Shown piece by piece: positions 1 through 5,461 of a stretch of DNA of 6,610 nucleotides. The stretch is from an uncultured Verrucomicrobiota bacterium (lineage in GTDB: Bacteria > Verrucomicrobiota > Kiritimatiellia > RFP12 > UBA1067), in assembly GCA_947305825.1 (NCBI GenBank), contig CAMZET010000078.1:1-6610 (forward strand), read 5' to 3'. Within the stretch, counting starts at the first letter, position 1; every line of letters starts with the position of its first letter. The position numbers and the translations under genes were made by a program. The notes under the pieces are model-generated. The model saw only the letters and a program-made list of their open reading frames with translations. It did no database searches and was not told where the DNA came from.

Positions 1-47
1 GATTGTGATTCTGTGGGTTGCGGGTTCGAGTCCCGTCTCCTGCCCCA
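1..47 (+). tRNA. tRNA-His (GTG anticodon), 3' part only
   Basis: The window opens inside the anticodon arm of a tRNA. The 7-nt anticodon loop TTGTGAT (3-9) holds anticodon GTG at 5-7, which reads histidine codons. The T arm is GCGGG (20-24), loop TTCGAGT (25-31), CCCGT (32-36), closing with one G-U and four Watson-Crick pairs. The 3' acceptor strand CTCCTGC (37-43) is followed by C44 and CCA (45-47). Base 44 is the discriminator; C at this position is the known identity mark of bacterial tRNA-His, which supports the assignment. CCA is encoded in the gene. The 5' half (acceptor 5' strand with the extra G-1, D arm) lies outside the window. The tRNA end is only 15 nt before the next start codon, so cotranscription with the downstream gene is likely. 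Confidence 0.93.
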
Positions 48-54
48 GAAAGGA
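48..54 (+). promoter_or_regulatory. Shine-Dalgarno of the zinc-ribbon gene, abutting the tRNA 3' end
   Basis: GAAAGGA directly follows the tRNA CCA and lies 8 nt before GTG at 63, a normal spacing. It decides the start: the open frame extends upstream to 18, but that part is the tRNA T arm and acceptor stem and cannot be protein. A second AAAGG-like stretch at 59-63 touches the GTG and is too close to serve. After cleavage at the tRNA 3' end the mRNA would keep a leader of only about 15 nt. Confidence 0.7.
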
Positions 55-62
55 TTCTAAAG

Positions 63-791
63 GTGACCGTTATCCAATCGTTGATCGAATTGCAGGACGT
101 GGATGGTCGGATACGCGACTTGGAGCATGAATTGAAGGATTTGCCTAGGCGCAAGGCTTTGGAGACGGCGCGCCTCTCAGGCGTGAGCGCGGATTTGAGC
201 GCTGCCAAGGCGAACCAGGAAATGGTCACCCAGAGAGTCAAAGGATACGAAGCGGACGCCGAGGCGCTGCGCGAGAAAATCCAGCAGCTCAAGACGGTGC
301 AGTCGGGCCTGACGAGCAACAAGGAATATTCCCAGTATTCGATGCAAATCGACCTCGTGTCGCACGATTTGGAGGCGACGGAGAACCTGGCGATTTCGGC
401 AATGGACGATTTGCCGTCGGCCAGGAGCCAGATAGACGAGGCGTCGCAGAAGTACGAGGCGCTGAAAGCGAGCGTGGACGCGATATGCGCGGAGCTCGAC
501 GAGCGTCTGGCGGCGGTGAAAGCGGAGCTTGAAGAGGCGATGAAGGAGCGCGCGGAGAAGGTCGCGGCGGTGACCGACAGCCGCGCGCGTCTGTATTACG
601 AGCGCCTGCGCACGAAGCGCTGGCCGGTGGTGGTGCCGCTTACGCAATCCGGCGTCTGCGACGGATGCCATCTGGTGCAGCCGCCGAGCGTGAGCCAGCT
701 CGTGGACGCGAACATGCGCAACGGCGAAGCCGGGCGGCCGCAGGCCGTCGTGGCCTGCACGATGTGCGGGCGCATGCTTTACCGCGATTGA
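63..791 (+). CDS. Coiled-coil and C4 zinc-ribbon protein (CT398/HP0958-like)
   Basis: Encodes 242 aa from a GTG start chosen because of the Shine-Dalgarno at 48-54 and because everything upstream in frame is tRNA. Residues about 5-180 are a long charged, Ala/Leu/Glu-rich helical coiled coil containing the family-typical TSNKEYSQ segment (84-91). The C-terminus is a zinc ribbon with C199-x2-C202 and C232-x2-C235, ending in CGRMLY shortly before the stop. This order (helical hairpin, then C4 ribbon) matches the widespread bacterial family that includes Chlamydia CT398 and Helicobacter HP0958 (FlgZ). Members have been linked to sigma-54/flagellar regulation and RNA or protein binding in those species, but no general biochemical role is settled. 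It is cytoplasmic: no signal peptide or membrane segment. It sits between tRNA-His and rnpB, 24 nt upstream of the latter, so a link to RNA metabolism is possible but inferred only from position. Family assignment is firm; function is open. Confidence 0.9.
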   Translation: MTVIQSLIELQDVDGRIRDLEHELKDLPRRKALETARLSGVSADLSAAKANQEMVTQRVKGYEADAEALREKIQQLKTVQSGLTSNKEYSQYSMQIDLVSHDLEATENLAISAMDDLPSARSQIDEASQKYEALKASVDAICAELDERLAAVKAELEEAMKERAEKVAAVTDSRARLYYERLRTKRWPVVVPLTQSGVCDGCHLVQPPSVSQLVDANMRNGEAGRPQAVVACTMCGRMLYRD

Positions 792-815
792 CGCGGGCCT
801 CTGACGATTTCTCCT

Positions 816-1201
816 GAAGCGGCGCGCGTGTGACCGGTCGCGGCCAAAAGGCCGAGGAAAGTCCGGACTCCGCAGGGCAGAGGATCCGCTCGTCAAGGGC
901 GGAGGGCGCGGCGACGAGCCGCGCAACGGAAAGCGCCACAGAAAACGAGACTGCCGCCGCCCGCAAGGGCGCGGCGATGGTGAAAAGGCGGGGTAAGGGC
1001 CCACCGGGATGTGCGCGAGAGCGCCTCCGCAAGGCAAGCCCTCCTCGGAGCAAGATCGAATAGGAAGTCGAACGGGGGGCCCCTCCGGCTGTGTGCCTAA
1101 CGGTGCGCATTAGACTTCGGGTAGATTGCTTAGATGAATGACCGGACCTGCCGCTTCGGCGACGGGGAACAGAATCCGGCTTACTCGCCGCGCGCCGCTT
1201 C
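816..1201 (+). ncRNA. rnpB: RNase P RNA, bacterial type A
   Basis: This is the catalytic RNA of RNase P, which cleaves 5' leaders from precursor tRNAs together with the RnpA protein. The ends are set by a perfect 13-bp P1 helix, 816-828 with 1189-1201. The conserved core is easy to read: GAGGAAAGTCCGGACTCC (854-871), ACAGAAAACGAGA (938-950), GGTGAAAAGG (979-988), GGAGCAAGATCGAATAGG (1047-1064), TAGATGAATGA (1131-1141) and ACAGAATCCGGCTTAC (1169-1184). Peripheral helices visible by complementarity are a short CGGCC/GGCCG hairpin with AAAA loop (841-854, P3-like), GCGCGGC/GCCGCGC (906-924), a GCAA-capped stem (953-976, P12-like), a GAGA-capped stem (1013-1024), and P15 GAAGTC/GACTTC (1064-1069 with 1113-1118). 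Length of 386 nt is normal. No clear promoter is seen in the 24 nt after the upstream stop, so it may be processed from a longer transcript. The open frames that cross it are not genes. Confidence 0.97.
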
Positions 1202-1215
1202 GGGGGATTCTTTTT
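1171..1215 (+). terminator. Possible rnpB transcript end: stem plus U-tract
   Basis: Just after the P1 helix comes GGGGGATTCTTTTT, with five T at 1211-1215. GGATTCT (1205-1211) is exactly complementary to AGAATCC (1171-1177) inside the rnpB core, giving a 7-bp stem followed by TTTT. Either this stem or the P1 helix itself, followed by the U-tract, could end transcription. The tract is short and the alternative stem competes with the native fold, so this is a tentative call. Confidence 0.35.
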
Positions 1216-1216
1216 C

Positions 1217-1235
1217 GGCCGGGCGCTTCCCGGTC
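1217..1235 (+). repeat. GC-rich hairpin between rnpB and uvrA
   Basis: GGCCGGG (1217-1223) and CCCGGTC (1229-1235) form a 7-bp stem with one G-U pair and a 5-nt loop, CGCTT. No T-run follows on either strand, so it is not a canonical intrinsic terminator. It lies two bases after the U-tract that follows rnpB and could block 3' exonucleases or backstop termination. Its role is unknown. Confidence 0.4.
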
Positions 1236-1255
1236 AGGAGCCTTCAAGAAGTAGC

Positions 1256-1291
1256 ATGACTGCAAGAATGGTGTCCTTGCAGTTTAGTCAT
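1256..1291. repeat. Nested inverted repeat upstream of uvrA
   Basis: ACTGCAAG (1259-1266) and CTTGCAGT (1276-1283) are perfect 8-nt inverted arms with a 9-nt loop. Outside them ATGACT (1256-1261) and AGTCAT (1286-1291) are also inverted, so the stem can lengthen as ATGA with TCAT across a TTTAG bulge, or re-pair in an alternative way. A third CTGCAAG follows at 1293-1299. The element ends about 84 nt before the uvrA start. It could be a protein-binding operator or an RNA hairpin. It does not match the LexA boxes I know (CTGT-N8-ACAG, GAAC-N4-GTTC). The rest of the gap, 1300-1356, shows nothing I can name. Confidence 0.45.
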
Positions 1292-1357
1292 CCTGCAAGT
1301 TCCTCTCCGCATTCGGGTTTCTCCCCTATTCGGTCTTCTGCGCACTGCGGGAAAATA

Positions 1358-1366
1358 TGGTAGAAT
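1358..1366 (+). promoter_or_regulatory. uvrA promoter, extended -10 (leaderless start predicted)
   Basis: TGGTAGAAT is an extended -10 element (TGn plus TAGAAT at 1361-1366, one mismatch to TATAAT). Eight nt separate it from ATG at 1375, so transcription should begin at or within a base or two of the start codon. No good -35 hexamer is seen 16-19 nt upstream (TTCTGC-like sequence at best), as is usual for extended -10 promoters. No Shine-Dalgarno precedes the ATG. Confidence 0.6.
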
Positions 1367-1374
1367 ATCTATTC

Positions 1375-4146
1375 ATGGGTTCGGACATATACATAAAGAA
1401 CGCGAGGATGCACAATCTGCGCGGGATAGACGTGACTATACCGCGCAATTCGCTCGCGGTGGTGACAGGGCTTTCGGGTTCGGGCAAGTCGTCGCTTGCC
1501 TTCGACACGCTTTACGCGGAAGGGCAGAGGCGCTACGTGGAGTCGCTTTCGGCGTATGCGCGGCAGTTTCTGGACAGGATGCAGAAGCCGGAGGTCGACA
1601 AGATAGAAGGGCTCTCGCCGGCGATTTCGATAGAGCAGCACACCACTGGCGGCAATCCGCGTTCGATTGTCGCGACGGTGACGGAGATACACGACTACCT
1701 GCGTCTGCTGTACGGGTCGGTGGCGAAGGCGCACTGCCCGCACTGCGGCAAGGAGGTGACGCGGCAGTCTGCCGAGCAGATAGTGAATGCGGTGCAGTCT
1801 CTCGGCGGCGGGAGGGCGATAATCTACGCACCCGTGGCAAAAGGGAAGAAGGGACGGCACGAGGAGACGTTCGCCGACCTGCGGCGGGCGGGCTTCGCTC
1901 GCGTCCGCGTCGACGGCCAAACGTTCGACATCGACGAAATCCCTGCACTCGACAAGAAGCGCGCCCACAACATCGACGTCGTCGTAGACCGCTTGACGCT
2001 GCCGGCGGATGTCACGCGCCTCACCGATTCCGTTGAACTGGCCCTCAAGACGGGCAAGGGGATTCTGTATCTAGAGCGCGACGGCGAAGAGCGGACTTTC
2101 AGCGAGCTCAACGCCTGCGTGGACTGCGGCATATCCTTCGACGAGCTCAAGCCGCGTTCGTTCTCCTTCAACTCTCCGTTCGGCGCCTGCCCGGTCTGCG
2201 CCGGTCTCGGCCAGCTCTACTATTTCGACGAGGAGCTTGTCGTGCCGGACAAGACGCTTCCGCTGGAGGAGGCGATACATCCCTGGCGGCGGCTTGGCGG
2301 GCAGATGGCCATTCTCTACCACAAGGAATTGCTCGCTCGCATCGCAGCCCAATACCGCGTAAGCCTCCGCACTCCCTACAAGGAACTGCCGGCGGCTTTC
2401 CGCCACGGCCTCATGCACGGCTTCAAGGACAACCTGCGCCTGGAATGGCGGCGCGTAGACCGTCCTTTCGAGGGGGTTCTCGCGGCGTTGCAGCGCAAGC
2501 TCGATGAGGCGGAGGACGACGAGGTGCGCCAGAAATACGAGGCGTACCAGAACTACCGCACGTGTCCGGAGTGCCGCGGGGCGCGGCTGCGTCCAGAGTC
2601 CCGCGCGGCAACGGTGGCTGGCAAGACTATAGTCGAGGCAATGTCGCTGAGCGTGACGGACGCGCTGGCGTTCTTCAAGACGCTGGCGGGTGGCGAGTTC
2701 GAGCCGGTCCGCGAGGTCGTCCGCGAGATTGTGCGCCGTCTGCAGTTCCTTCTCGACGTCGGGCTGGACTACCTGACGCTCGACCGCCCGTCGGCGACGC
2801 TTTCCGGCGGCGAAATGCAGCGCATCCGCCTGGCGACGCAAATCGGCTCGGGCCTGACGGGAGTGCTGTATGTGCTGGACGAGCCGACAATCGGGTTGCA
2901 TCCGCGCGACAACGAGCGCCTCATCGGGACTTTGAAGGACTTGCGCGACCGCGGCAACACCGTCGTCGTCGTGGAGCACGACGAAGAGATGATGCGCAGC
3001 GCGGACTGGGTGGTAGACCTTGGGCCCGGAGCGGGGCGCGAGGGCGGTCTGGTAATGTACCAGGGCCCGTACGACGGGCTGCTGAAGGCGAAGTCGCTTA
3101 CGGCCGACTACCTGACGAGGCGCAAGACGATAGCGCCGCCGCAGCGCGTAGCCGTCAAGGCCGGCTCGAAATTCCTCACCGTGCGCGGCGCCTCCGAACA
3201 CAACCTCAAGAACATCACGGCCCGCTTCCCGGTCGGCGCCTTCACCGTCGTCACGGGCGTGAGCGGCTCGGGGAAATCTACGCTAGTGGACGAGACGCTC
3301 AAGCGCGCCCTCATGCGCGACTTCTATCACGCGAAAGCCGTGCCGGGCCGCCACCGCTCCATCTCCGGCGCCGACAACTTCGACAAGATTGTAGAAATCG
3401 ACCAGTCGCCAATCGGGCGCACTCCGCGCTCCAATCCAGCCACTTACGTCGGCTTCTTCTCGGACATCCGCGAACTCTTCGCAAAGACCGAGGCGGCCCG
3501 CGCGCGCGGCTGGACCGCCGGCCGCTTCTCCTTCAACGTCAAGGGCGGACGCTGCGAGAGCTGCTGCGGCGACGGCGTCAAGAAACTCGAAATGTCCTTC
3601 CTGCCGGACGTATACGTGACGTGCGACCAGTGCGGCGGCAGGCGCTTCAACCAGGAGACGCTCCAGGTCACGTACGGTGGCAAGACGATAGCGGACGTGC
3701 TGGAGATGACCGTGGCGGAGGCGTGCGAGTTTTTCGACAAGGTGCCGCCGCTGGCGCGCAAGCTGCGCACGCTTGCCGAGGTGGGGCTGGGCTACATCGC
3801 GCTGGGGCAGTCGTCGACGACGCTTTCCGGCGGCGAGGCGCAGAGGATAAAGCTCGCCACGGAACTCTCGCGGCGCTCGACCGGCAGAACGCTCTACCTC
3901 CTCGACGAGCCGACGACAGGGCTGCATTTCGACGACATAGCCAAGCTCATGGCGCTGTTGCTGCGCCTTCGCGACCAGGGCAACACCGTCATAGTCATAG
4001 AGCACAACGTGGACGTGATGCGCTGCGCCGACTGGATTGTGGATTTGGGACCTGGTGGAGGCGAGTCCGGCGGCCGCCTCGTCTGCGAAGGCCCGCCGGA
4101 AAAAATCGCCAACTGCCCAGACTCCGTCACGGGACGCTTCCTGTAG
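1375..4146 (+). CDS. uvrA: UvrA, excinuclease ABC subunit A
   Basis: Damage-sensing ATPase of nucleotide excision repair; as a dimer it loads UvrB on DNA lesions before UvrC cuts. It encodes 923 aa, full length for the family (E. coli 940). In order: Walker [10 protein letters not shown] (32-40); conserved block with [14 protein letters not shown] and NPRS through residue 100; UvrB-binding and insertion region (about 120-400) with cysteine pairs 121/124, 248/251, 272/275 and 397/400; ABC signature LSGGE (476-480); Walker B VLDEP (500-504) and H535. The second module has Walker [10 protein letters not shown] (628-636), zinc module C727/C730 with C750/C753, signature LSGGE (817-821), Walker B LLDEP (842-846) and H877. 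ATG 1375 is preferred over the in-frame ATG 1357 because [15 protein letters not shown] aligns with E. coli MDKIEVRGARTHNL, and the extra six residues would be encoded by the -10 box. Expression appears to come from the promoter at 1358-1366. An extra Cys (C731) beside the zinc pair is a minor oddity. Ile codon ATA is strikingly common. Confidence 0.98.
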   Translation: MGSDIYIKNARMHNLRGIDVTIPRNSLAVVTGLSGSGKSSLAFDTLYAEGQRRYVESLSAYARQFLDRMQKPEVDKIEGLSPAISIEQHTTGGNPRSIVATVTEIHDYLRLLYGSVAKAHCPHCGKEVTRQSAEQIVNAVQSLGGGRAIIYAPVAKGKKGRHEETFADLRRAGFARVRVDGQTFDIDEIPALDKKRAHNIDVVVDRLTLPADVTRLTDSVELALKTGKGILYLERDGEERTFSELNACVDCGISFDELKPRSFSFNSPFGACPVCAGLGQLYYFDEELVVPDKTLPLEEAIHPWRRLGGQMAILYHKELLARIAAQYRVSLRTPYKELPAAFRHGLMHGFKDNLRLEWRRVDRPFEGVLAALQRKLDEAEDDEVRQKYEAYQNYRTCPECRGARLRPESRAATVAGKTIVEAMSLSVTDALAFFKTLAGGEFEPVREVVREIVRRLQFLLDVGLDYLTLDRPSATLSGGEMQRIRLATQIGSGLTGVLYVLDEPTIGLHPRDNERLIGTLKDLRDRGNTVVVVEHDEEMMRSADWVVDLGPGAGREGGLVMYQGPYDGLLKAKSLTADYLTRRKTIAPPQRVAVKAGSKFLTVRGASEHNLKNITARFPVGAFTVVTGVSGSGKSTLVDETLKRALMRDFYHAKAVPGRHRSISGADNFDKIVEIDQSPIGRTPRSNPATYVGFFSDIRELFAKTEAARARGWTAGRFSFNVKGGRCESCCGDGVKKLEMSFLPDVYVTCDQCGGRRFNQETLQVTYGGKTIADVLEMTVAEACEFFDKVPPLARKLRTLAEVGLGYIALGQSSTTLSGGEAQRIKLATELSRRSTGRTLYLLDEPTTGLHFDDIAKLMALLLRLRDQGNTVIVIEHNVDVMRCADWIVDLGPGGGESGGRLVCEGPPEKIANCPDSVTGRFL

Positions 4147-4212
4147 GCTAGGCTGCCGTCGCGCCAGCATCAGCCGAACTGCCATGCCGTGCTATGCGCC
4201 GCAGACGAAGAT

Positions 4213-4227
4213 TTGGTATAATACCAA
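4213..4227 (+). promoter_or_regulatory. Aminotransferase promoter: extended -10 inside a 15-nt palindrome
   Basis: TTGGTATAATACCAA is a perfect inverted repeat (7-nt arms, central A4220). It contains a consensus TATAAT (4217-4222) preceded by TGG, i.e. an ideal extended -10. The box ends 7 nt before ATG 4230, predicting transcription from the start codon itself and a leaderless mRNA; there is no Shine-Dalgarno. No good -35 is visible around 4194-4199. The palindrome could be an operator through which a dimeric regulator blocks the -10. The rest of the 83-nt gap after uvrA (4147-4212) holds no T-tract terminator, so read-through from uvrA is possible. Confidence 0.65.
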
Positions 4228-4229
4228 GT

Positions 4230-5441
4230 ATGCAGACCGTGACAAATCAGATACGCAACTCGATGGCGTCGAGTTCCTGGATACGCAGGATGTTCGAGAA
4301 GGGGCTTGAACTCAAGAAGGAGTTCGGCGAAGAGGCCGTATGCGACTTTTCGCTCGGCAATCCGGACGTGCCGCCGCCGGGACGGACGCGAGAAGTACTT
4401 AAGGAGCTTTCGGAGGCGGCTGTGCGTCCCCTTGGGCTCGGCTACTGTCCGAACGCGGGCATTCCGCAGGTCCGCGCGGCGATGGCGGAACTGTTGGGCA
4501 CCCAGCAGAAGACGGCAGTCGATGCTTCGCATGTGGTGATGACGGTAGGCGCGGCAGGGGCGCTTGTCGCTTTCTTTCGCGCGGTGATAGAGCCTGGCGA
4601 CGAAGTGATTACGCCTGCGCCGTACTTTGTCGAATACGGGGCGTACTGCGGGCACTTCGGCGGCGTGCTCAAGCCCGTGCCGTCGCTGCCGCCGTCGTTC
4701 CGCCCGGACGTTCCCGCGATAGCTGCCGCGATAACGCCGCGCACTCGCGCGATAATCCTCAATTCGCCCAACAATCCGACCGGGTGCATCTACAGCGAAG
4801 AGGATTTGAAGGCGGTGGCGGCGGTGGTGGAGGCTGAAAACGCCCGGCGCGAGGCGTCCGGCGGCGAGGCGCGAGCGCTTTTCATCCTTTCCGACGAGCC
4901 GTACCGTGCCTTCGCCTACGACGGTGCGGAGGTGCCGGCCATGCTCCCGATTTCCAAATGGGCTCTCGTGTTCGGGTCGTTTTCCAAGACGCTGTCGCTC
5001 GCGGGCGAACGTGTCGGCTACTTCCTGGCGAACCCTGCCATGCCTGACGTCGCGACGCTCGTCGCCGCCGTCACGCTCACCAACAGAACGCTCGGCTTCG
5101 TCAATGCACCCGTAATCGGCCAGCGCCTGGCTGCCGCGCTCAAGGACGAGACGGTCGACCTTGAAATATACGACCGCCGCCGCCGTCTCATGGCCAAAGT
5201 CCTCCGCGACGCCGGCGTGGAATTCGAAATGCCCAAGGGCGCGTTCTACTTTTTCGCGAAATCACCGGTGCCGGACGACACGCTCTTCGTCGATGCGCTC
5301 CTCCGCGAACGCATACTTGTCGTGCCTGGAAGGGGGTTCGGTTTCGCCGGTTACGTGCGGCTTTCGTGCAGCGTGGACGAAGCGATAATCTCGCGTTCTG
5401 CTGAAGGGTTCCGCCGTGCCGTGCAAAGCCTGAAAGCCTGA
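4230..5441 (+). CDS. PLP-dependent aminotransferase, class I/II (fold type I)
   Basis: Encodes 403 aa, the usual length for the family. The PLP-binding lysine is K253 in SFSKTLSLAGERVG, with R261 as the phosphate-contacting arginine. Other landmarks: SLGNPDVPPP near the N-terminus (41-50), SPNNPTG (179-185, conserved Asn 182), SDEPY (221-225, Asp 222 to the pyridine nitrogen and Tyr 225), and R377 in GYVRLSCS, the expected carboxylate-binding arginine. These show an active class I/II enzyme that moves amino groups between an amino acid and a 2-oxo acid in the cytoplasm; the substrate cannot be read from sequence. The opening SSSWIRRMFEKGLELKKEFG resembles a subgroup common in anaerobes. ATG 4230 is chosen because it sits 7 nt after the -10 box; an in-frame ATG at 4194 lies upstream of the promoter, and ATG 4263 would remove residues usually present before the SS-x-IR motif. 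It is followed after 20 nt by the YdjY-like gene, probably in one operon. Confidence 0.93.
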   Translation: MQTVTNQIRNSMASSSWIRRMFEKGLELKKEFGEEAVCDFSLGNPDVPPPGRTREVLKELSEAAVRPLGLGYCPNAGIPQVRAAMAELLGTQQKTAVDASHVVMTVGAAGALVAFFRAVIEPGDEVITPAPYFVEYGAYCGHFGGVLKPVPSLPPSFRPDVPAIAAAITPRTRAIILNSPNNPTGCIYSEEDLKAVAAVVEAENARREASGGEARALFILSDEPYRAFAYDGAEVPAMLPISKWALVFGSFSKTLSLAGERVGYFLANPAMPDVATLVAAVTLTNRTLGFVNAPVIGQRLAAALKDETVDLEIYDRRRRLMAKVLRDAGVEFEMPKGAFYFFAKSPVPDDTLFVDALLRERILVVPGRGFGFAGYVRLSCSVDEAIISRSAEGFRRAVQSLKA

Positions 5442-5446
5442 CGAGG

Positions 5447-5454
5447 AAAGGAGG
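5447..5454 (+). promoter_or_regulatory. Strong Shine-Dalgarno of the YdjY-like gene
   Basis: AAAGGAGG lies 7 nt before ATG 5462, in the 20-nt space after the aminotransferase stop. It fixes the start and shows that this organism does use anti-SD pairing for internal operon genes, in contrast to the two genes with promoter-adjacent starts. No promoter is visible in this short gap. Confidence 0.85.
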
Positions 5455-5461
5455 CACGGGC

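Noticed and set aside
18..62. Upstream extension of the zinc-ribbon frame starting at TTG 18
   Set aside because: These codons are the T arm, acceptor strand and CCA of tRNA-His, and the Shine-Dalgarno at 48-54 points to GTG 63.
788..815. Promoter for rnpB using TTGACG at 788-793 as a -35
   Set aside because: No acceptable -10 lies 16-18 nt downstream, and a box at that spacing would overlap the mature 5' end of the RNA at 816.
177..1037. Long minus-strand open frame (286 codons), and a second at 640-1110
   Set aside because: They run antisense through a real gene and into rnpB, with Arg/Pro/His-rich low-complexity products typical of GC-rich shadow frames.
830..1063. Plus-strand open frame of 77 codons inside rnpB
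   Set aside because: It lies wholly within the structured RNase P RNA and its translation is Arg/Lys-rich with no family resemblance.
1217..1235. GC-rich hairpin as the rnpB terminator
   Set aside because: The T-run is before the hairpin rather than after it, so it does not fit an intrinsic terminator on the plus strand, and the minus strand lacks a following T-run too.
1357..1374. Alternative uvrA start at ATG 1357
   Set aside because: It would add MVEYLF, absent from the aligned E. coli start, and overlaps the -10 element, so the promoter-derived mRNA would not include it.
1202..1374. LexA/SOS box upstream of uvrA
   Set aside because: I looked for CTGT-N8-ACAG, GAAC-N4-GTTC and TGTTC-N4-GAACA patterns and saw none.
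2071..4185. Long open frames overlapping uvrA: 2562-4151 plus strand, 2071-3201 and 3283-4185 minus strand
   Set aside because: uvrA is intact with all its motifs in the other frame; these products are Arg/Ala/His-rich shadows caused by GC-rich third positions.
4147..4212. uvrA terminator
   Set aside because: Only weak complementarity around GGCTG and CAGC is present and there is no T-tract.
4194..4229. Alternative aminotransferase start at ATG 4194
   Set aside because: It begins upstream of the consensus TATAAT, has no Shine-Dalgarno and adds an Arg-rich stretch not expected in the family.
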